From Nitrospira sp. (GTDB lineage: Bacteria > Nitrospirota > Nitrospiria > Nitrospirales > Nitrospiraceae): a stretch of 64,000 nucleotides of DNA. Numbering within the stretch: position 1 is the first letter of the stretch; each line of letters begins with the position of its first letter. The translations under genes and the position numbers were made by a program. The notes under the pieces were generated by a model that was given only the letters and a program-made list of their open reading frames with translations, was not told the origin of the DNA and did not search any database. This document shows positions 18,059 through 27,067 of the stretch, in pieces. The stretch spans positions 2,770,001-2,834,000 of the forward strand of contig CP126123.1 of the NCBI GenBank assembly GCA_030123605.1, given 5' to 3'.

Positions 18059-18141
18059 GCGAGAGTGGCGGAACTGGCAGACGCGCGGGTCTTAGGAGCC
18101 CGTGGGTAACCGTGGGGGTTCAAGTCCCCCCTCTCGCACCA
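18059..18141 (+). tRNA. tRNA-Leu(TAG), CCA encoded
   Basis: Acceptor arms GCGAGAG and CTCTCGC pair, with discriminator A and an encoded CCA. The anticodon loop CTTAGGA gives TAG, and the T arm is GGGGGTTCAAGTCCCCC. A class II variable arm (TGGGTAACCG) fits leucine. It reads CUA and, by wobble, other CUN codons. Confidence 0.94.
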
Positions 18142-18200
18142 GCTGAAAGGCTCGAGGTGACGCCAACAATTTTTCGTACGCAGAGGACGCGAGCAGACTT

Positions 18201-19526
18201 ATGAAAATGGAAATGACCGAACTCGGCCCCATGAAGCGGGCTCTCAAGATCGAAGTTCCGGCAGACGAAGTCAATCTCCGCTTCGTCCAGGCCTACTCTG
18301 AATTGAACCGGCAGGTTCATATTCCAGGTTTCCGTCCAGGGAAGGCCCCGGTGCAGTTACTGGAAAAGCGCTACGCAAAGACCGTCGAAGAAGATGTCAT
18401 TCGCAGTCTGGTTCCCGACTATTACGATCGGGCCATCCGCCAAGCAGGTATCGTCCCGGTCCTGGTGGAAATCCCGCCGTTGGAACGGGTTAAAGTCAAG
18501 AAAGACACACCTTTCAGTTTTACGGCAACGGTCGAAATCAAACCCACGATCGAACTGCGTGACTATAAGGCTCCGAACCCGATCTCACTCAAACAGGATC
18601 AGCGCACCGTTACAGACGAACAGGTTCAAAAAGCGATCGAGGTGCTCCGCGAGCAAATGGCTCAATTGCATCCGGCTCCTGCAGGAACGGCCTTGGCTGA
18701 GGGGGACTATGCCGTACTAGACGTTGCGGGGACATTGGATGACAGGCCGCTTGAGGGGACGACAAAAGAGGGGCACCTTCATAAAATGGGCTCACATGCG
18801 TCGATTCTGGGTATCGACATCGAAGCCCATCTCCTCGGCAAAAAGGAAGGCGAGACTATTACAGTCCCGCAAGCCTATCCTGCCACACACCCAGATGCAC
18901 GCGTCGCCGGCAAGACCGTGACGTTCCGCTGTACGATAAAGTCGGTAAAACAGCGACGCCTTCCTGACCTGGACGACGAATTCGCAAAGGATTGTGGTCC
19001 CTACCAATCCCTGCAAGAAATTCGGGACAAGCTGCGCACTGAAATGGAACGGGCTCTCAAAAAGGACATCGAGGCTTCTTATAAAGATACGATCTTGAAG
19101 CGCCTGGCGGAAACTCACCATTTCGACCTTCCCGGCACGTTGGTTGAACGGGAGTTGTCGGCCATGGTTCGCCAACACCTGCAGTCTTCTCAACACAGAT
19201 CAGGTGAAAATCCTGACGGTTCGACCGCCGCACCTCGGACGGAGGACACCGCCAAACTCCAGGAGGAGTATCGTCCGGAGGCTGAACGGCGCGTGAAGGT
19301 CGGGCTCATCCTCGAAGCGCTTGCCGCAAAGGAAGGAATCACGGTCACGAATGACGATCTCAACAACGAAATTGCGAGACTCGCTGCAGAGGTCAAGCTC
19401 TCCGTCGACGAAATTCGCCGCATGATTCAGGCCGGAGGGCAAGACACCCTGGACGACCTTCGAGCCAGAATCTTGGCCGACAAGGCGTTGGATTTTGTCT
19501 ATCGCCACGCAATGATTCAGGGCTAA
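18201..19526 (+). CDS. tig: Trigger factor (ribosome-associated chaperone, peptidyl-prolyl isomerase)
   Basis: A 441-residue protein of normal length. The N-terminal ribosome-binding domain carries the signature GFRPGKAP (about residues 45-52; FRK-loop variant). The FKBP-like isomerase domain is about 155-245 (GDYAVLDVAGTLDD ... FRCTIKSVKQRRLPDLDDEFAKD), and a long helical C-terminal chaperone domain follows. It binds ribosomal protein L23 at the exit tunnel and shelters nascent chains. The C-terminal part has a hydrophilic insertion (SGENPDGSTAAPRTEDTAKL). It heads the conserved tig-clpP-clpX arrangement linking nascent-chain care with proteolysis. Confidence 0.97.
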   Translation: MKMEMTELGPMKRALKIEVPADEVNLRFVQAYSELNRQVHIPGFRPGKAPVQLLEKRYAKTVEEDVIRSLVPDYYDRAIRQAGIVPVLVEIPPLERVKVKKDTPFSFTATVEIKPTIELRDYKAPNPISLKQDQRTVTDEQVQKAIEVLREQMAQLHPAPAGTALAEGDYAVLDVAGTLDDRPLEGTTKEGHLHKMGSHASILGIDIEAHLLGKKEGETITVPQAYPATHPDARVAGKTVTFRCTIKSVKQRRLPDLDDEFAKDCGPYQSLQEIRDKLRTEMERALKKDIEASYKDTILKRLAETHHFDLPGTLVERELSAMVRQHLQSSQHRSGENPDGSTAAPRTEDTAKLQEEYRPEAERRVKVGLILEALAAKEGITVTNDDLNNEIARLAAEVKLSVDEIRRMIQAGGQDTLDDLRARILADKALDFVYRHAMIQG

Positions 19527-19651
19527 CAGAATCGCTACACGGCCCAGCCGTACGAGATTTCTCTGAGGAGATCGTCCGGTCATGGCCGCACGAGTATGAT
19601 AAACTAGGGAGATTCCACCCGTAAGGCCTCTAGCGGAAAGGATTCAGCTGA

Positions 19652-20287
19652 ATGCTAGTTCCGATTGTCATCGAGCAAACGAACCGCGGTGAACGCGCCT
19701 ATGATATCTACTCGCGCCTTCTCAAAGATCGCATCATCTTTCTCGGAGCACCGATCGACGACGTATTTGCAAACCTGATTATCGCGCAATTGTTGTTTCT
19801 GGAAGCTGAGGATCCTGAAAAGGATATCAATTTGTATATCAATTCACCCGGCGGAAGCGTGACGGCCGGACTCGGCATCTACGATACCATGCAATACGTC
19901 AAACCTCCTATTACCACGATCTGCTTGGGCCAAGCCGCCAGCATGGGAGCATTCCTTCTGACGGCCGGCACCAAGGGTAAGCGCTATGCGCTGCCCAACG
20001 CTCGCGTCATGATCCATCAACCGATGGGAGGATTCCAGGGCCAGGCAACCGAGATCGATATTCATGCGAGGGAAATACTGAAGATTCGTGAGCGTTTGAA
20101 CGAAATCATGGCCAAACACACCGGCCAACCTCTCGATAAAATCGCACAAGATACCGAGCGTGACTACTTCATGTCGGGCGAGGAAGCCAAACGGTATGGC
20201 CTGATCGATGAAGTCATCACTCGTCCCCTGAAGAGTCTCAAGCCCGTCGGATCGACGGATTCAGGGAAGGACGGCGGCAAGAGCTAG
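19652..20287 (+). CDS. clpP: ATP-dependent Clp protease proteolytic subunit
   Basis: A 211-residue serine protease subunit. The catalytic triad is visible as Ser97 (QAASMGAFL), His122 (MIHQP) and Asp171 (TERDYF). The N-terminal [20 protein letters not shown] and the handle helix are canonical. It forms a 14-mer barrel that degrades proteins fed by ClpX or ClpA-type ATPases. The C-terminus has a short Ser/Lys/Gly-rich tail (about residues 200-211). AGCGGAAAGGATT precedes the ATG. clpX follows after 25 nt, so both are probably co-transcribed, with tig upstream. Confidence 0.98.
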   Translation: MLVPIVIEQTNRGERAYDIYSRLLKDRIIFLGAPIDDVFANLIIAQLLFLEAEDPEKDINLYINSPGGSVTAGLGIYDTMQYVKPPITTICLGQAASMGAFLLTAGTKGKRYALPNARVMIHQPMGGFQGQATEIDIHAREILKIRERLNEIMAKHTGQPLDKIAQDTERDYFMSGEEAKRYGLIDEVITRPLKSLKPVGSTDSGKDGGKS

Positions 20288-20312
20288 TTGACCTTGGTGT
20301 ACAGGAGGCAGT

Positions 20313-21569
20313 ATGGCCAAGCAAGAAAAGATTGATCGGCACCTGCGTTGTTCATTCTGCGGGAAAAGCCGTGACGAAGTGCGCAAGCTCATCGCCGGTC
20401 CGACGGTCTATATTTGCGACGAATGCGTCAACCTTTGCAACGACATCATTGCAGAGGATTGGGAAGAGGCCAAAGAGGAAATATCCTCCAAACTGAAGAA
20501 GCCTGCCGAAATCAAACATCACCTCGATCAGTATGTCGTCGGACAAGACCGCGCCAAAAGAATTCTCTCCGTCGCCGTACACAATCACTACAAACGGATT
20601 TCTTCCAAAGAAAAAGACGTCGACGACGTCGAACTTCAAAAAGGCAACATCCTGATGGTCGGGCCTACTGGTACGGGCAAGACCTTGCTGGCTCAAACTT
20701 TGGCTAAATTCCTGGACGTACCCTTCACCCTTGCCGATGCCACCACCCTCACCGAAGCCGGCTACGTCGGAGAAGATGTTGAAAACATCATCCTCAAGCT
20801 CCTACAAGCCGCGGATTACGACGTCGAGCGGGCCGAACGCGGGATCGTATACATCGACGAAATCGACAAAATCAGCAGAAAAAGCGACAGCCCGTCCATC
20901 ACACGGGACGTCTCGGGTGAAGGCGTTCAGCAGGCGCTCCTCAAGCTCATCGAGGGTACGGTCGCAAACGTCCCTCCTCAAGGAGGACGCAAGCATCCGC
21001 ATCAGGAATTCATTCAGGTGAACACCTCGAACATTCTCTTCATTTGCGGCGGCGCGTTCGTCGGGTTGGAACACATTATCGAACAACGCCTCAACCGAAA
21101 ATCGATGGGGTTCGGAGCCGACGTTCGCAGCCGCAACGATATTCGATTGGGAGAATTGTTGCCGCATGTCCAACCGGAAGACCTTTTGAAATACGGCTTG
21201 ATCCCTGAATTCATCGGCCGTCTGCCTGTCGTCGCCACTCTCGATGAGCTCGATGAGAAGGCACTGATCCGCATTCTCACTGAGCCCAGAAACGCCCTCA
21301 CCAAACAGTATGAAAAACTGCTTTCATTCGAAAAAGTGAAGTTGCGGTTTACCGAAGGAGCCTTGAGCGCCATCGCCCGAAAGGCATTTACTCAAAAAAC
21401 CGGTGCGCGCGGTCTCCGCGCAATTCTCGAAGAGGCCATGCTCGACGTGATGTACGACGCCCCCTCTCAGAAACAGATCAAGGAAGTCGTGATCACCGAG
21501 GACTCGATCAGCGGCAAACACGCGCCGATCCGCATCTTCGAGCAAGACAAGGACGTAAAAAGCGCCTAA
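20313..21569 (+). CDS. clpX: ATP-dependent Clp protease ATP-binding subunit ClpX
   Basis: A 418-residue AAA+ unfoldase. The N-terminal zinc-binding domain has four cysteines (C13, C16, C35, C38). Walker A GPTGTGKT lies near residue 118, Walker [11 protein letters not shown] near 180, the pore loop is GYVGEDVE, and the C-terminal part carries the ClpP-docking region (the IGF-type loop appears as [13 protein letters not shown]). It forms a hexamer that recognises tagged substrates, unfolds them and passes them to ClpP. CAGGAGGC precedes the ATG. It is the last gene of the tig-clpP-clpX set. The 214-nt gap afterwards contains the promoter of the PilZ genes. Confidence 0.98.
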   Translation: MAKQEKIDRHLRCSFCGKSRDEVRKLIAGPTVYICDECVNLCNDIIAEDWEEAKEEISSKLKKPAEIKHHLDQYVVGQDRAKRILSVAVHNHYKRISSKEKDVDDVELQKGNILMVGPTGTGKTLLAQTLAKFLDVPFTLADATTLTEAGYVGEDVENIILKLLQAADYDVERAERGIVYIDEIDKISRKSDSPSITRDVSGEGVQQALLKLIEGTVANVPPQGGRKHPHQEFIQVNTSNILFICGGAFVGLEHIIEQRLNRKSMGFGADVRSRNDIRLGELLPHVQPEDLLKYGLIPEFIGRLPVVATLDELDEKALIRILTEPRNALTKQYEKLLSFEKVKLRFTEGALSAIARKAFTQKTGARGLRAILEEAMLDVMYDAPSQKQIKEVVITEDSISGKHAPIRIFEQDKDVKSA

Positions 21570-21699
21570 CCGTCAATCGGCCTTCTTTGCTCACCTGATC
21601 AACCCTTGTGGGAAGAGGAGCCTGACCCCTCATTTCGTCTTTACCTATCCCCCCACCGTTTATCATCTAAGACCGAAATCAACCCCCAAACGCAGGTTT

Positions 21700-21730
21700 T
21701 TGTCGACAAGACAAATCTGTGCGCTATACT
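21700..21730 (+). promoter_or_regulatory. Candidate promoter and palindrome for the PilZ pair
   Basis: TATACT (21725-21730) is preceded after 16 nt by TCGACA (21703-21708). The perfect palindrome TTGTCGACAA (21700-21709) overlaps the -35 region and could be an operator. The first PilZ gene starts 53 nt downstream. Confidence 0.5.
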
Positions 21731-21783
21731 TGCGTAAAGGTACCGGCTAATCAAAACGTAGCCTGAGTCTAAGGACTGCGCGT

Positions 21784-22308
21784 GTGAAATTCCCGGTCGT
21801 ATCCAGCAACAGACACAAGGGCAAGACGATCGAAGTCGATGCTGCCAAGGAAATAATCACCCTAGTCGGCATCAACGGCGAGCCTATGGGAAGCTTAGCC
21901 TGGGACTTTCTCGTCGATCAAATTCTGACCTATCGGAAGCCCCCACAGTCACGTGAGGCCCGCTTGGAGCCCCGCATCTCACTCTCCATCCGCATCAAGT
22001 ACAATACGCCGGAAGGCACTCAATTCGAGAGCCGAGCGGGCGGCATAGGCGGCGGCGGGCTGTTCATCGAAAGCGCCACTCCGTTAGCTGTCGGAACCAA
22101 GCTCACGATGGAGTTTACACTGCCCGAGAATCCCAGCGAATGGCTTTCGGCGAAGGGAATCATTGCGTGGGTCTGCCCGAAAGCCGACCAATACACGTTT
22201 AGTCCTGGAATGGGAGTACGCTTCGTCGATATCGCCCCTGAAGCACGGAATCGAGTACTGAGCCTGGTCCATTCGGTCAAGGGTGTTCCGCCGAACGCCT
22301 CGCCATAA
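21784..22308 (+). CDS. PilZ-domain protein (first of two paralogues)
   Basis: A 174-residue cytoplasmic protein starting with GTG. Residues 1-50 form a small conserved N-terminal region shared with the next gene. The PilZ domain begins near 57 with the c-di-GMP motif RxxxR (R60, R64). The second motif, normally (D/N)xSxxG, is replaced by a glycine run (GGIGGGG, 86-92), so canonical c-di-GMP binding is doubtful. It could bind an altered ligand or act as a protein-interaction module. The ribosome site is weak. The paralogue follows after 69 nt with the same spacing of all motifs, so the pair arose by tandem duplication. Confidence 0.82.
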   Translation: MKFPVVSSNRHKGKTIEVDAAKEIITLVGINGEPMGSLAWDFLVDQILTYRKPPQSREARLEPRISLSIRIKYNTPEGTQFESRAGGIGGGGLFIESATPLAVGTKLTMEFTLPENPSEWLSAKGIIAWVCPKADQYTFSPGMGVRFVDIAPEARNRVLSLVHSVKGVPPNASP

Positions 22309-22377
22309 CCGCCCACGAGACGGCGCTTCGATTCCAAGGCAGGTCATGTCATAAGCGCCTGAAGATCTGATTCCGAA

Positions 22378-22896
22378 ATGAAATTTCCCGTCACCGCCAC
22401 CCGCGAGCATCAAGGGAAGACCCTCGGCATCGATTGCGATCAAGAAACGGTGTCCCTGTTCGATGAAAGAGGACGACGCCTTGGCATACTTGGCTGGGGT
22501 GCATTGATCGAGCACATCCTCTCAATCGATGAAGACACCCGGTTCGCGCATAGCCGTGCCCATCCACGAGCCCCACTCGCCATCAGGGTCCATTGCGTCA
22601 CCCCCGACGGCAGACACTTCGACAGCCTCACGGGCGGCATCGGCGGCGGCGGAATGTTCATCGAAAGCAGTGCTCCACTGTCACCCGGCACTGAATTGAA
22701 AGTAGAATTTGCCCTGCCCGACCGACCGGGAGAGAAGTTTGAAACCCGTGCGAAGGTCGCCTGGACACGTTCAAAACCGGAACGATATCTACTGTTTCCA
22801 GGAATGGGGGTCCAATTTACGGAGATCGATCAGGATGCACAGAAGCGGCTCATCGACCTGGTCACTGCTCTGAACCGGACTCGTGCGATTGCCTGA
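22378..22896 (+). CDS. PilZ-domain protein (second paralogue)
   Basis: A 172-residue homologue of the preceding protein, beginning MKFPV like it. RxxxR is at R60 and R64, and the glycine run GGIGGGG (86-92) again replaces (D/N)xSxxG. The C-terminal strand motifs (AWTRSKPERYLLFPGMGVQF) match the PilZ barrel. Conservation of the same altered motif in both copies argues that the change is functional rather than decay. The last 35 nt overlap the convergent 3' end of the HEAT lipoprotein gene on the minus strand. No flagellar or pilus genes are near. Confidence 0.82.
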   Translation: MKFPVTATREHQGKTLGIDCDQETVSLFDERGRRLGILGWGALIEHILSIDEDTRFAHSRAHPRAPLAIRVHCVTPDGRHFDSLTGGIGGGGMFIESSAPLSPGTELKVEFALPDRPGEKFETRAKVAWTRSKPERYLLFPGMGVQFTEIDQDAQKRLIDLVTALNRTRAIA

Positions 22897-23641
22897 TCTG
22901 TTGCATCGCCCACCGTGCCCACCCACGTACCGCCACGACTGAATCTGTATCAGCAACCGCTGCCAAATCGGCCATGACGCGGTCATCACCGATTTTTCCA
23001 AGGCGAAATGCCGCCTCAGACCGTACGCCGGCCGCCGAATCCTTTCGCACGAGCGACAGCAGATGCGGAACCGCACGCACATCCCCAGTCTCTCCTAGAG
23101 CCGCTGCGACGACCTGACGGACCGTCGGATCTGAATCTCGAAGAGCGTTCACAAGATCGTCCGAAAAAGAGATGGTATCCAACCCGAGCAAGGCGCGGCT
23201 CGCAGCCGCGCGACCAAAACCTTCTGCATGGCGAAGCGCCCGAAGAATCCGTTGCTCATGTGCCGGCGATGCTTCAATCTCACCGAGCGCCACGGCGGAA
23301 GCGTCTCGGACCGCCTCAACCGAATCGACCAAACGACCTACAAGCGCCGTCTCGCTTCCTCCGTCACGCAATCGGCCCAACGAGATGGCGGCAGCCGCCC
23401 GCACACGAGCGTCCTGATCGTTGAGTGCAGAAAGCAGCCTGGAATTCTCTGAGGCATGACCTATTTTCCCCAAGGCTTCCGCCGCAGTGCGTCGCATGTC
23501 CGGGTCTTGGTCGGCAAGCAAGGCGTCCAGCCGCGCAGCCATCACATCCGGCGCTGCCGGCGGCACATCGACATAACACCCAGCCAACATGAACGAGGAG
23601 AGGAGCCAAACAAAGAGGTGGAGTAAAAACCTCGACGGCAC
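22862..23641 (-). CDS. HEAT-repeat lipoprotein
   Basis: A 259-residue protein with a lipoprotein signal (MLAGC, Cys about 22) followed entirely by HEAT-like repeats of about 31 residues (MRRTAAEALGKIG, VRAAAAISLGRLRD, VRDASAVALGEIE, VRQVVAAALGETGD, VRSEAAFRLGKIGDDRV). It is probably anchored in the outer or inner membrane and acts as a periplasmic protein-binding scaffold. It lies 45 nt downstream of the TatA gene on the same strand, so both may be in one transcript. The 3' end overlaps the second PilZ gene tail to tail. Confidence 0.8.
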   Translation of the reverse strand: MPSRFLLHLFVWLLSSFMLAGCYVDVPPAAPDVMAARLDALLADQDPDMRRTAAEALGKIGHASENSRLLSALNDQDARVRAAAAISLGRLRDGGSETALVGRLVDSVEAVRDASAVALGEIEASPAHEQRILRALRHAEGFGRAAASRALLGLDTISFSDDLVNALRDSDPTVRQVVAAALGETGDVRAVPHLLSLVRKDSAAGVRSEAAFRLGKIGDDRVMADLAAVADTDSVVAVRGWARWAMQQIRQSHESGSEQ

Positions 23642-23686
23642 GATGTGGACAGGCCTCGTATGGATCAGGGGGTTTAGGCCTAGCGG

Positions 23687-24535
23687 CTAAGCAGGCTTTG
23701 CGGGAGGATCTTCGTCCAGCACTGGTGCCTGCTTGGCTGCCTCGATCGATTGTTCCAACTCTTTCTGTGCCGAATCCATCTCCGCCCTGATCGTTCTCAT
23801 TTCAGGATCGACCGAGCCTCGCACATCGGCCACCGCTTGCCGGAAGGTCCGCACAACATCCCCCAGTCCCTCCCCCAAGTTCTGCATATCCTGGGGGGAC
23901 ACGCCGGTCGCTTGAGGTTGTGCGGCCTTCGCACGCAAGGCAGCCTGGGCCGCCTGAACGCGAGCCACGGCATCTTTATTGACGATGGCGGACGGCCTCT
24001 TCGCAACCGGTTTGCTCTGGGCGCCGGCAGGAAGCGGCGGGTACTGTGCCCGCATCACCGGCGAAGGAGCCGCCATGCGATCCTCCATCGTGGGAGGTTG
24101 ATGACCGGAGGACGTTGCCACTCCATCTGTCGCCTGACCCTCTGCCGCGGTGGCGACCCGAGGCTTGATCGGTCGGGCTGCTTGCGGTCCCTGCGGTCCC
24201 GCTGCCGCCATCAGAGCCGCTGTGGTACCAGGAGTCAACTCAGGGCCTGGCTTGTATGGAGCAGCGGCTGGCAGAGCAGGTGCAACCGACGGAATCGTTG
24301 ATGGTTGAACGACTTGAGCAACCTCCGTCGCTGATTGCGTCTGTGTTTGAGCAGAAACAGCATCACCCTGTTCAGTGACGGCTTCCGGAGGCGGGATATC
24401 GTTTACCTCCTTCTTAAACCCCCTGAGGGCCTTCCCCACGCCCTCACCGATTTGCGGAAGTTTTCCCGCCCCAAAAATGATCAACACGATAACCAGGATG
24501 ATAATCAATTCGGAGAATCCCATGGTGCCAAACAT
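23687..24535 (-). CDS. tatA: Twin-arginine translocase TatA-type protein with long C-terminal extension
   Basis: A 282-residue protein. Residues 6-22 are the membrane span (FSELIIILVIVLIIFGAGKL), with the conserved FG hinge, followed by the amphipathic helix IGEGVGKALRGFKKEVND (29-46). About 170 residues rich in Pro, Ala, Gln and Thr come next. Near the end a second amphipathic helix (NLGEGLGDVVRTFRQAVADV, 219-238) closely mirrors the first, followed by an acidic coiled region. TatA/B proteins are normally 60-180 residues. The ATG at 24535 is used because the motif MFGTMGFSEL starts there; the frame is open a little further upstream. It works with TatC (not in this window) to export folded proteins such as the twin-arginine binding protein at 14314. 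Confidence 0.85.
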   Translation of the reverse strand: MFGTMGFSELIIILVIVLIIFGAGKLPQIGEGVGKALRGFKKEVNDIPPPEAVTEQGDAVSAQTQTQSATEVAQVVQPSTIPSVAPALPAAAPYKPGPELTPGTTAALMAAAGPQGPQAARPIKPRVATAAEGQATDGVATSSGHQPPTMEDRMAAPSPVMRAQYPPLPAGAQSKPVAKRPSAIVNKDAVARVQAAQAALRAKAAQPQATGVSPQDMQNLGEGLGDVVRTFRQAVADVRGSVDPEMRTIRAEMDSAQKELEQSIEAAKQAPVLDEDPPAKPA

Positions 24536-24658
24536 GTTCGCTATCCTTCCTCGGCAAGGATGGGCCACTCATCGTCGAAATACCGACCACATGCTCCGAC
24601 ATGCACGATAGCCGCCCGATGCAAAGAGTGTCAAGAAAGGCCGATGGCTGAATCCGTT

Positions 24659-25906
24659 TCAGCGTGGCGCCGGAGGCGACAGAGCAGGAATCGAGATCGC
24701 GACAAGGTCGGTCTGGACCGGTTGCCCGTATACCACCGCGTCTTTCCGAGAGAGATACACATCCAGTTCGCTGCGGATACCGAATTCTCCCGGCAAGTAG
24801 ATCCCCGGCTCGATCGAGAAACAGGTGCAGGGCAATAACCGGCGGCCATCCTGCGTTTCCAGGTTGTCGATGTTGGCTCCGTTGCCGTGCACCTCTTCGC
24901 CGATCGAGTGACCGGTCCGGTGTACGAAATACTCTCCGTACCCTGCGTCTCGGATCACCTGTCTGCAGACATCGTCCACCTCCCACCCGTAGGGGAACGT
25001 GCCGGATCGGACGCGGCTTTGCACGAATGCCACGGCCGTATCTCGCGCCCGCCGGACCACCTGGAACACCTCCTGATGCCGTGCTGGCACAGGCTGCCCG
25101 ATGAATCCGGTCCAGGTGATATCCGCATAGACCGACCCGAGGTCTGGCTGTTTGGCCCACAGGTCGATCAAGACCAAGTCGCCTCGCCTGATGGGAGCCG
25201 ACGCTTCAGAGGTCGGAGCATAATGGGGGTCGGCACTATGGGCATTCACCGCGGCAATCGGCGGACTTGAGGTCACCAGGCCATGTGCCTGCATTCGGGA
25301 AAGGACATATTGCTGCAGGTCGTACTCAGTGAGATCGCCCCCTCCGGCAAGCGAACTCCCGACAAACGTAAACGCCTCATCCACAATTGCCCGCAACCCC
25401 TCTGCCGCCACTTGATGAGAAGCCAGTTGCACTTCATCCCACACCGCTTCGAATTGCTGCACCAAATCGGCGGAAGTCACCACCTCCACACCCAGACTGC
25501 GCACAAGCTCGATCGTCCCGGCATCCACACGCGACAGGTAGGGAACGGCATTCATGGGCGAATATTGCATGGCAATCCGTTTGACGGATTGCAGGATGGA
25601 ACCGAGCGCTGACTGTTGTTCTCGCCAGGACACGTACGACCGTATATCCCCGGGCAAGCCATCCAAGACACGGGGCTCGATACGATGTTGCACCTTGACC
25701 GGCGCGCCCTGTGCCGGAACCCAGTAATACCAACGCCTCGTCACATGCAGCGACTGGTCCAGCAACAACACTCGGTAGGCAATGGGATCGAGATGACGAA
25801 AGTCATAGAATAGCCAGCCATCGAGCCCTGGCTGCTCTCGAATGGCCTGCTGAATGCGGCTCACCCTTGTATTGTACCGAACCGATGCGTCCATGGCGGC
25901 CATCAT
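24659..25906 (-). CDS. M24 family metallopeptidase (Xaa-Pro dipeptidase-like)
   Basis: A 415-residue cytoplasmic pita-bread enzyme. An N-terminal creatinase-like domain (about 1-165) precedes the catalytic domain, in which all five metal ligands are visible in order: Asp in VLIDLWAK, Asp in YADITW, His in HRTGHSIG, Glu in FSIEPGIY and Glu in RSELDVYL. Family members cleave Xaa-Pro or N-terminal residues with two Mn or Co ions. The start is uncertain: ATG at 25906 or 25894, or GTG at 25945, none with a strong ribosome site. It is upstream of tatA on the same strand with a 123-nt gap. Confidence 0.85.
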   Translation of the reverse strand: MMAAMDASVRYNTRVSRIQQAIREQPGLDGWLFYDFRHLDPIAYRVLLLDQSLHVTRRWYYWVPAQGAPVKVQHRIEPRVLDGLPGDIRSYVSWREQQSALGSILQSVKRIAMQYSPMNAVPYLSRVDAGTIELVRSLGVEVVTSADLVQQFEAVWDEVQLASHQVAAEGLRAIVDEAFTFVGSSLAGGGDLTEYDLQQYVLSRMQAHGLVTSSPPIAAVNAHSADPHYAPTSEASAPIRRGDLVLIDLWAKQPDLGSVYADITWTGFIGQPVPARHQEVFQVVRRARDTAVAFVQSRVRSGTFPYGWEVDDVCRQVIRDAGYGEYFVHRTGHSIGEEVHGNGANIDNLETQDGRRLLPCTCFSIEPGIYLPGEFGIRSELDVYLSRKDAVVYGQPVQTDLVAISIPALSPPAPR

Positions 25907-25992
25907 AATAGCGTCATTTCCGGAACGATACCACCGTGCAATCACACTGTTTTCTGCGTGTCGTCCAATGGTACAATTAAGGCCTGTTGCCT

Positions 25993-26451
25993 ATGATCAT
26001 CCCTCCTTCATCGGATCTTGCCCATTATCGCGTAACCTTTTTTTTTGGGCCGGAAGCGGTCGAGCATCGGCCGGATCACCTGCGATGCGTCTTCAATGTG
26101 AAGAAACGGAGCTGGAAAGGCGGCGTACAAGTCGCAGTGGATGTCGCCCAGAACCACCTCACAGAGATCCGCGAACGGATCGGCTATCAAGCCTCACTCG
26201 GGGAGATCTTGCAGAGCGTCGGACAGGAAGATCGAGACGACCTGATACGCCGAACCGAGGACCTGTTCGTCCAAGCTCTTTGCGCCTGCAAACTCAACTT
26301 GGCCTTGCGGGCAGGGCTGGAACAAGACAATCAGATCATCGCCGCGGAGGCATTCGACGCTGAGCTGGATCGCCTCATCGACGAAGAGCCAGATCGGATC
26401 ATTGACCGGATCCGCCTGGAACTCGATCTGGGAGAGATATCTGATGTCTAA
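25993..26451 (+). CDS. Conserved-looking hypothetical protein with a T9 run near its start
   Basis: A 152-residue soluble protein with no signal peptide and no family I recognise. The N-terminal half is beta-like (YRVTFFFGPEAVEHRPDHLR, CVFNVKKRSWKGGVQVAVDV). The C-terminal half is helical and acidic (LDRLIDEEPDRIIDRIRLEL). Nine consecutive T bases at 26038-26046 encode FFF at about residue 16, a site prone to replication or transcription slippage. Slippage by one would stop translation early. A TTG at 25987 is an alternative start. It diverges from the M24 peptidase gene. Confidence 0.65.
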   Translation: MIIPPSSDLAHYRVTFFFGPEAVEHRPDHLRCVFNVKKRSWKGGVQVAVDVAQNHLTEIRERIGYQASLGEILQSVGQEDRDDLIRRTEDLFVQALCACKLNLALRAGLEQDNQIIAAEAFDAELDRLIDEEPDRIIDRIRLELDLGEISDV

Positions 26452-26604
26452 TCGAACAGGTACGTTCACCGCAGAAGCGGAAGGGGTTTGAAAATGGGGG
26501 TGAATTTGTTATAACCACGAAGATCAGTCGCGATCGTACAGGGCCCATCGGCATTCATTTTCTTTATACGAGATCGGAACTTCAGCACGAAGGAGGCGCC
26601 CAAC

Positions 26605-27066
26605 GTGAATGTCTCTGCCAACATGTCCACCAAAAGTCGACGCAGCCTCTGGTCGAATGTCTTCGTCCTGAGCCTGGTCATGACCTGTTCTTTGGCCATC
26701 CTCGTCGCGCCTCTTTCCGCGCAAGAGTCCAACGCGCCTGTCTCGTCGAATGATGCCAGTCCCTCTGGTGTGGGAATTCAAGCAGGATCGGCCCTGGCGA
26801 CCATTCTTTACTTCCCCCTCAAATTGGCCTTCGCAATCGGCGGAGGGGTGGTTGGCGGATTGGCCTATGGTTTCTCCGGAGGCAGCGAACAAACGGCAAA
26901 GAATATTTGGATCCCCAGCATGTACGGCACCTACATCATCACACCGGAACACCTCAAGGGCGATAAGCCCATTCGTTTCCTCGGCGTCCCGGCTGAGCCG
27001 GCGCGGGACTCCGCCGAGTATCCTGCGCAGGAGCCTGCGCCGCTCCCCTTGGAACCAATCCGCTAG
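26605..27066 (+). CDS. Exported or membrane hypothetical protein
   Basis: A 153-residue protein starting with GTG after AAGGAGG. An N-terminal hydrophobic segment (about 18-38) ends in PLSAQ, which fits a signal peptide cleaved near residue 40. A second hydrophobic Gly-rich stretch (about 60-92, FPLKLAFAIGGGVVGGLAYG) could insert in a membrane. The tail is Pro/Glu-rich. No recognised domain. The next gene starts 1 nt after its stop, so they are co-transcribed. The 150 nt upstream (26455-26604) holds no clear promoter beyond AT-rich patches. Confidence 0.6.
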   Translation: MNVSANMSTKSRRSLWSNVFVLSLVMTCSLAILVAPLSAQESNAPVSSNDASPSGVGIQAGSALATILYFPLKLAFAIGGGVVGGLAYGFSGGSEQTAKNIWIPSMYGTYIITPEHLKGDKPIRFLGVPAEPARDSAEYPAQEPAPLPLEPIR

Positions 27067-27067
27067 C

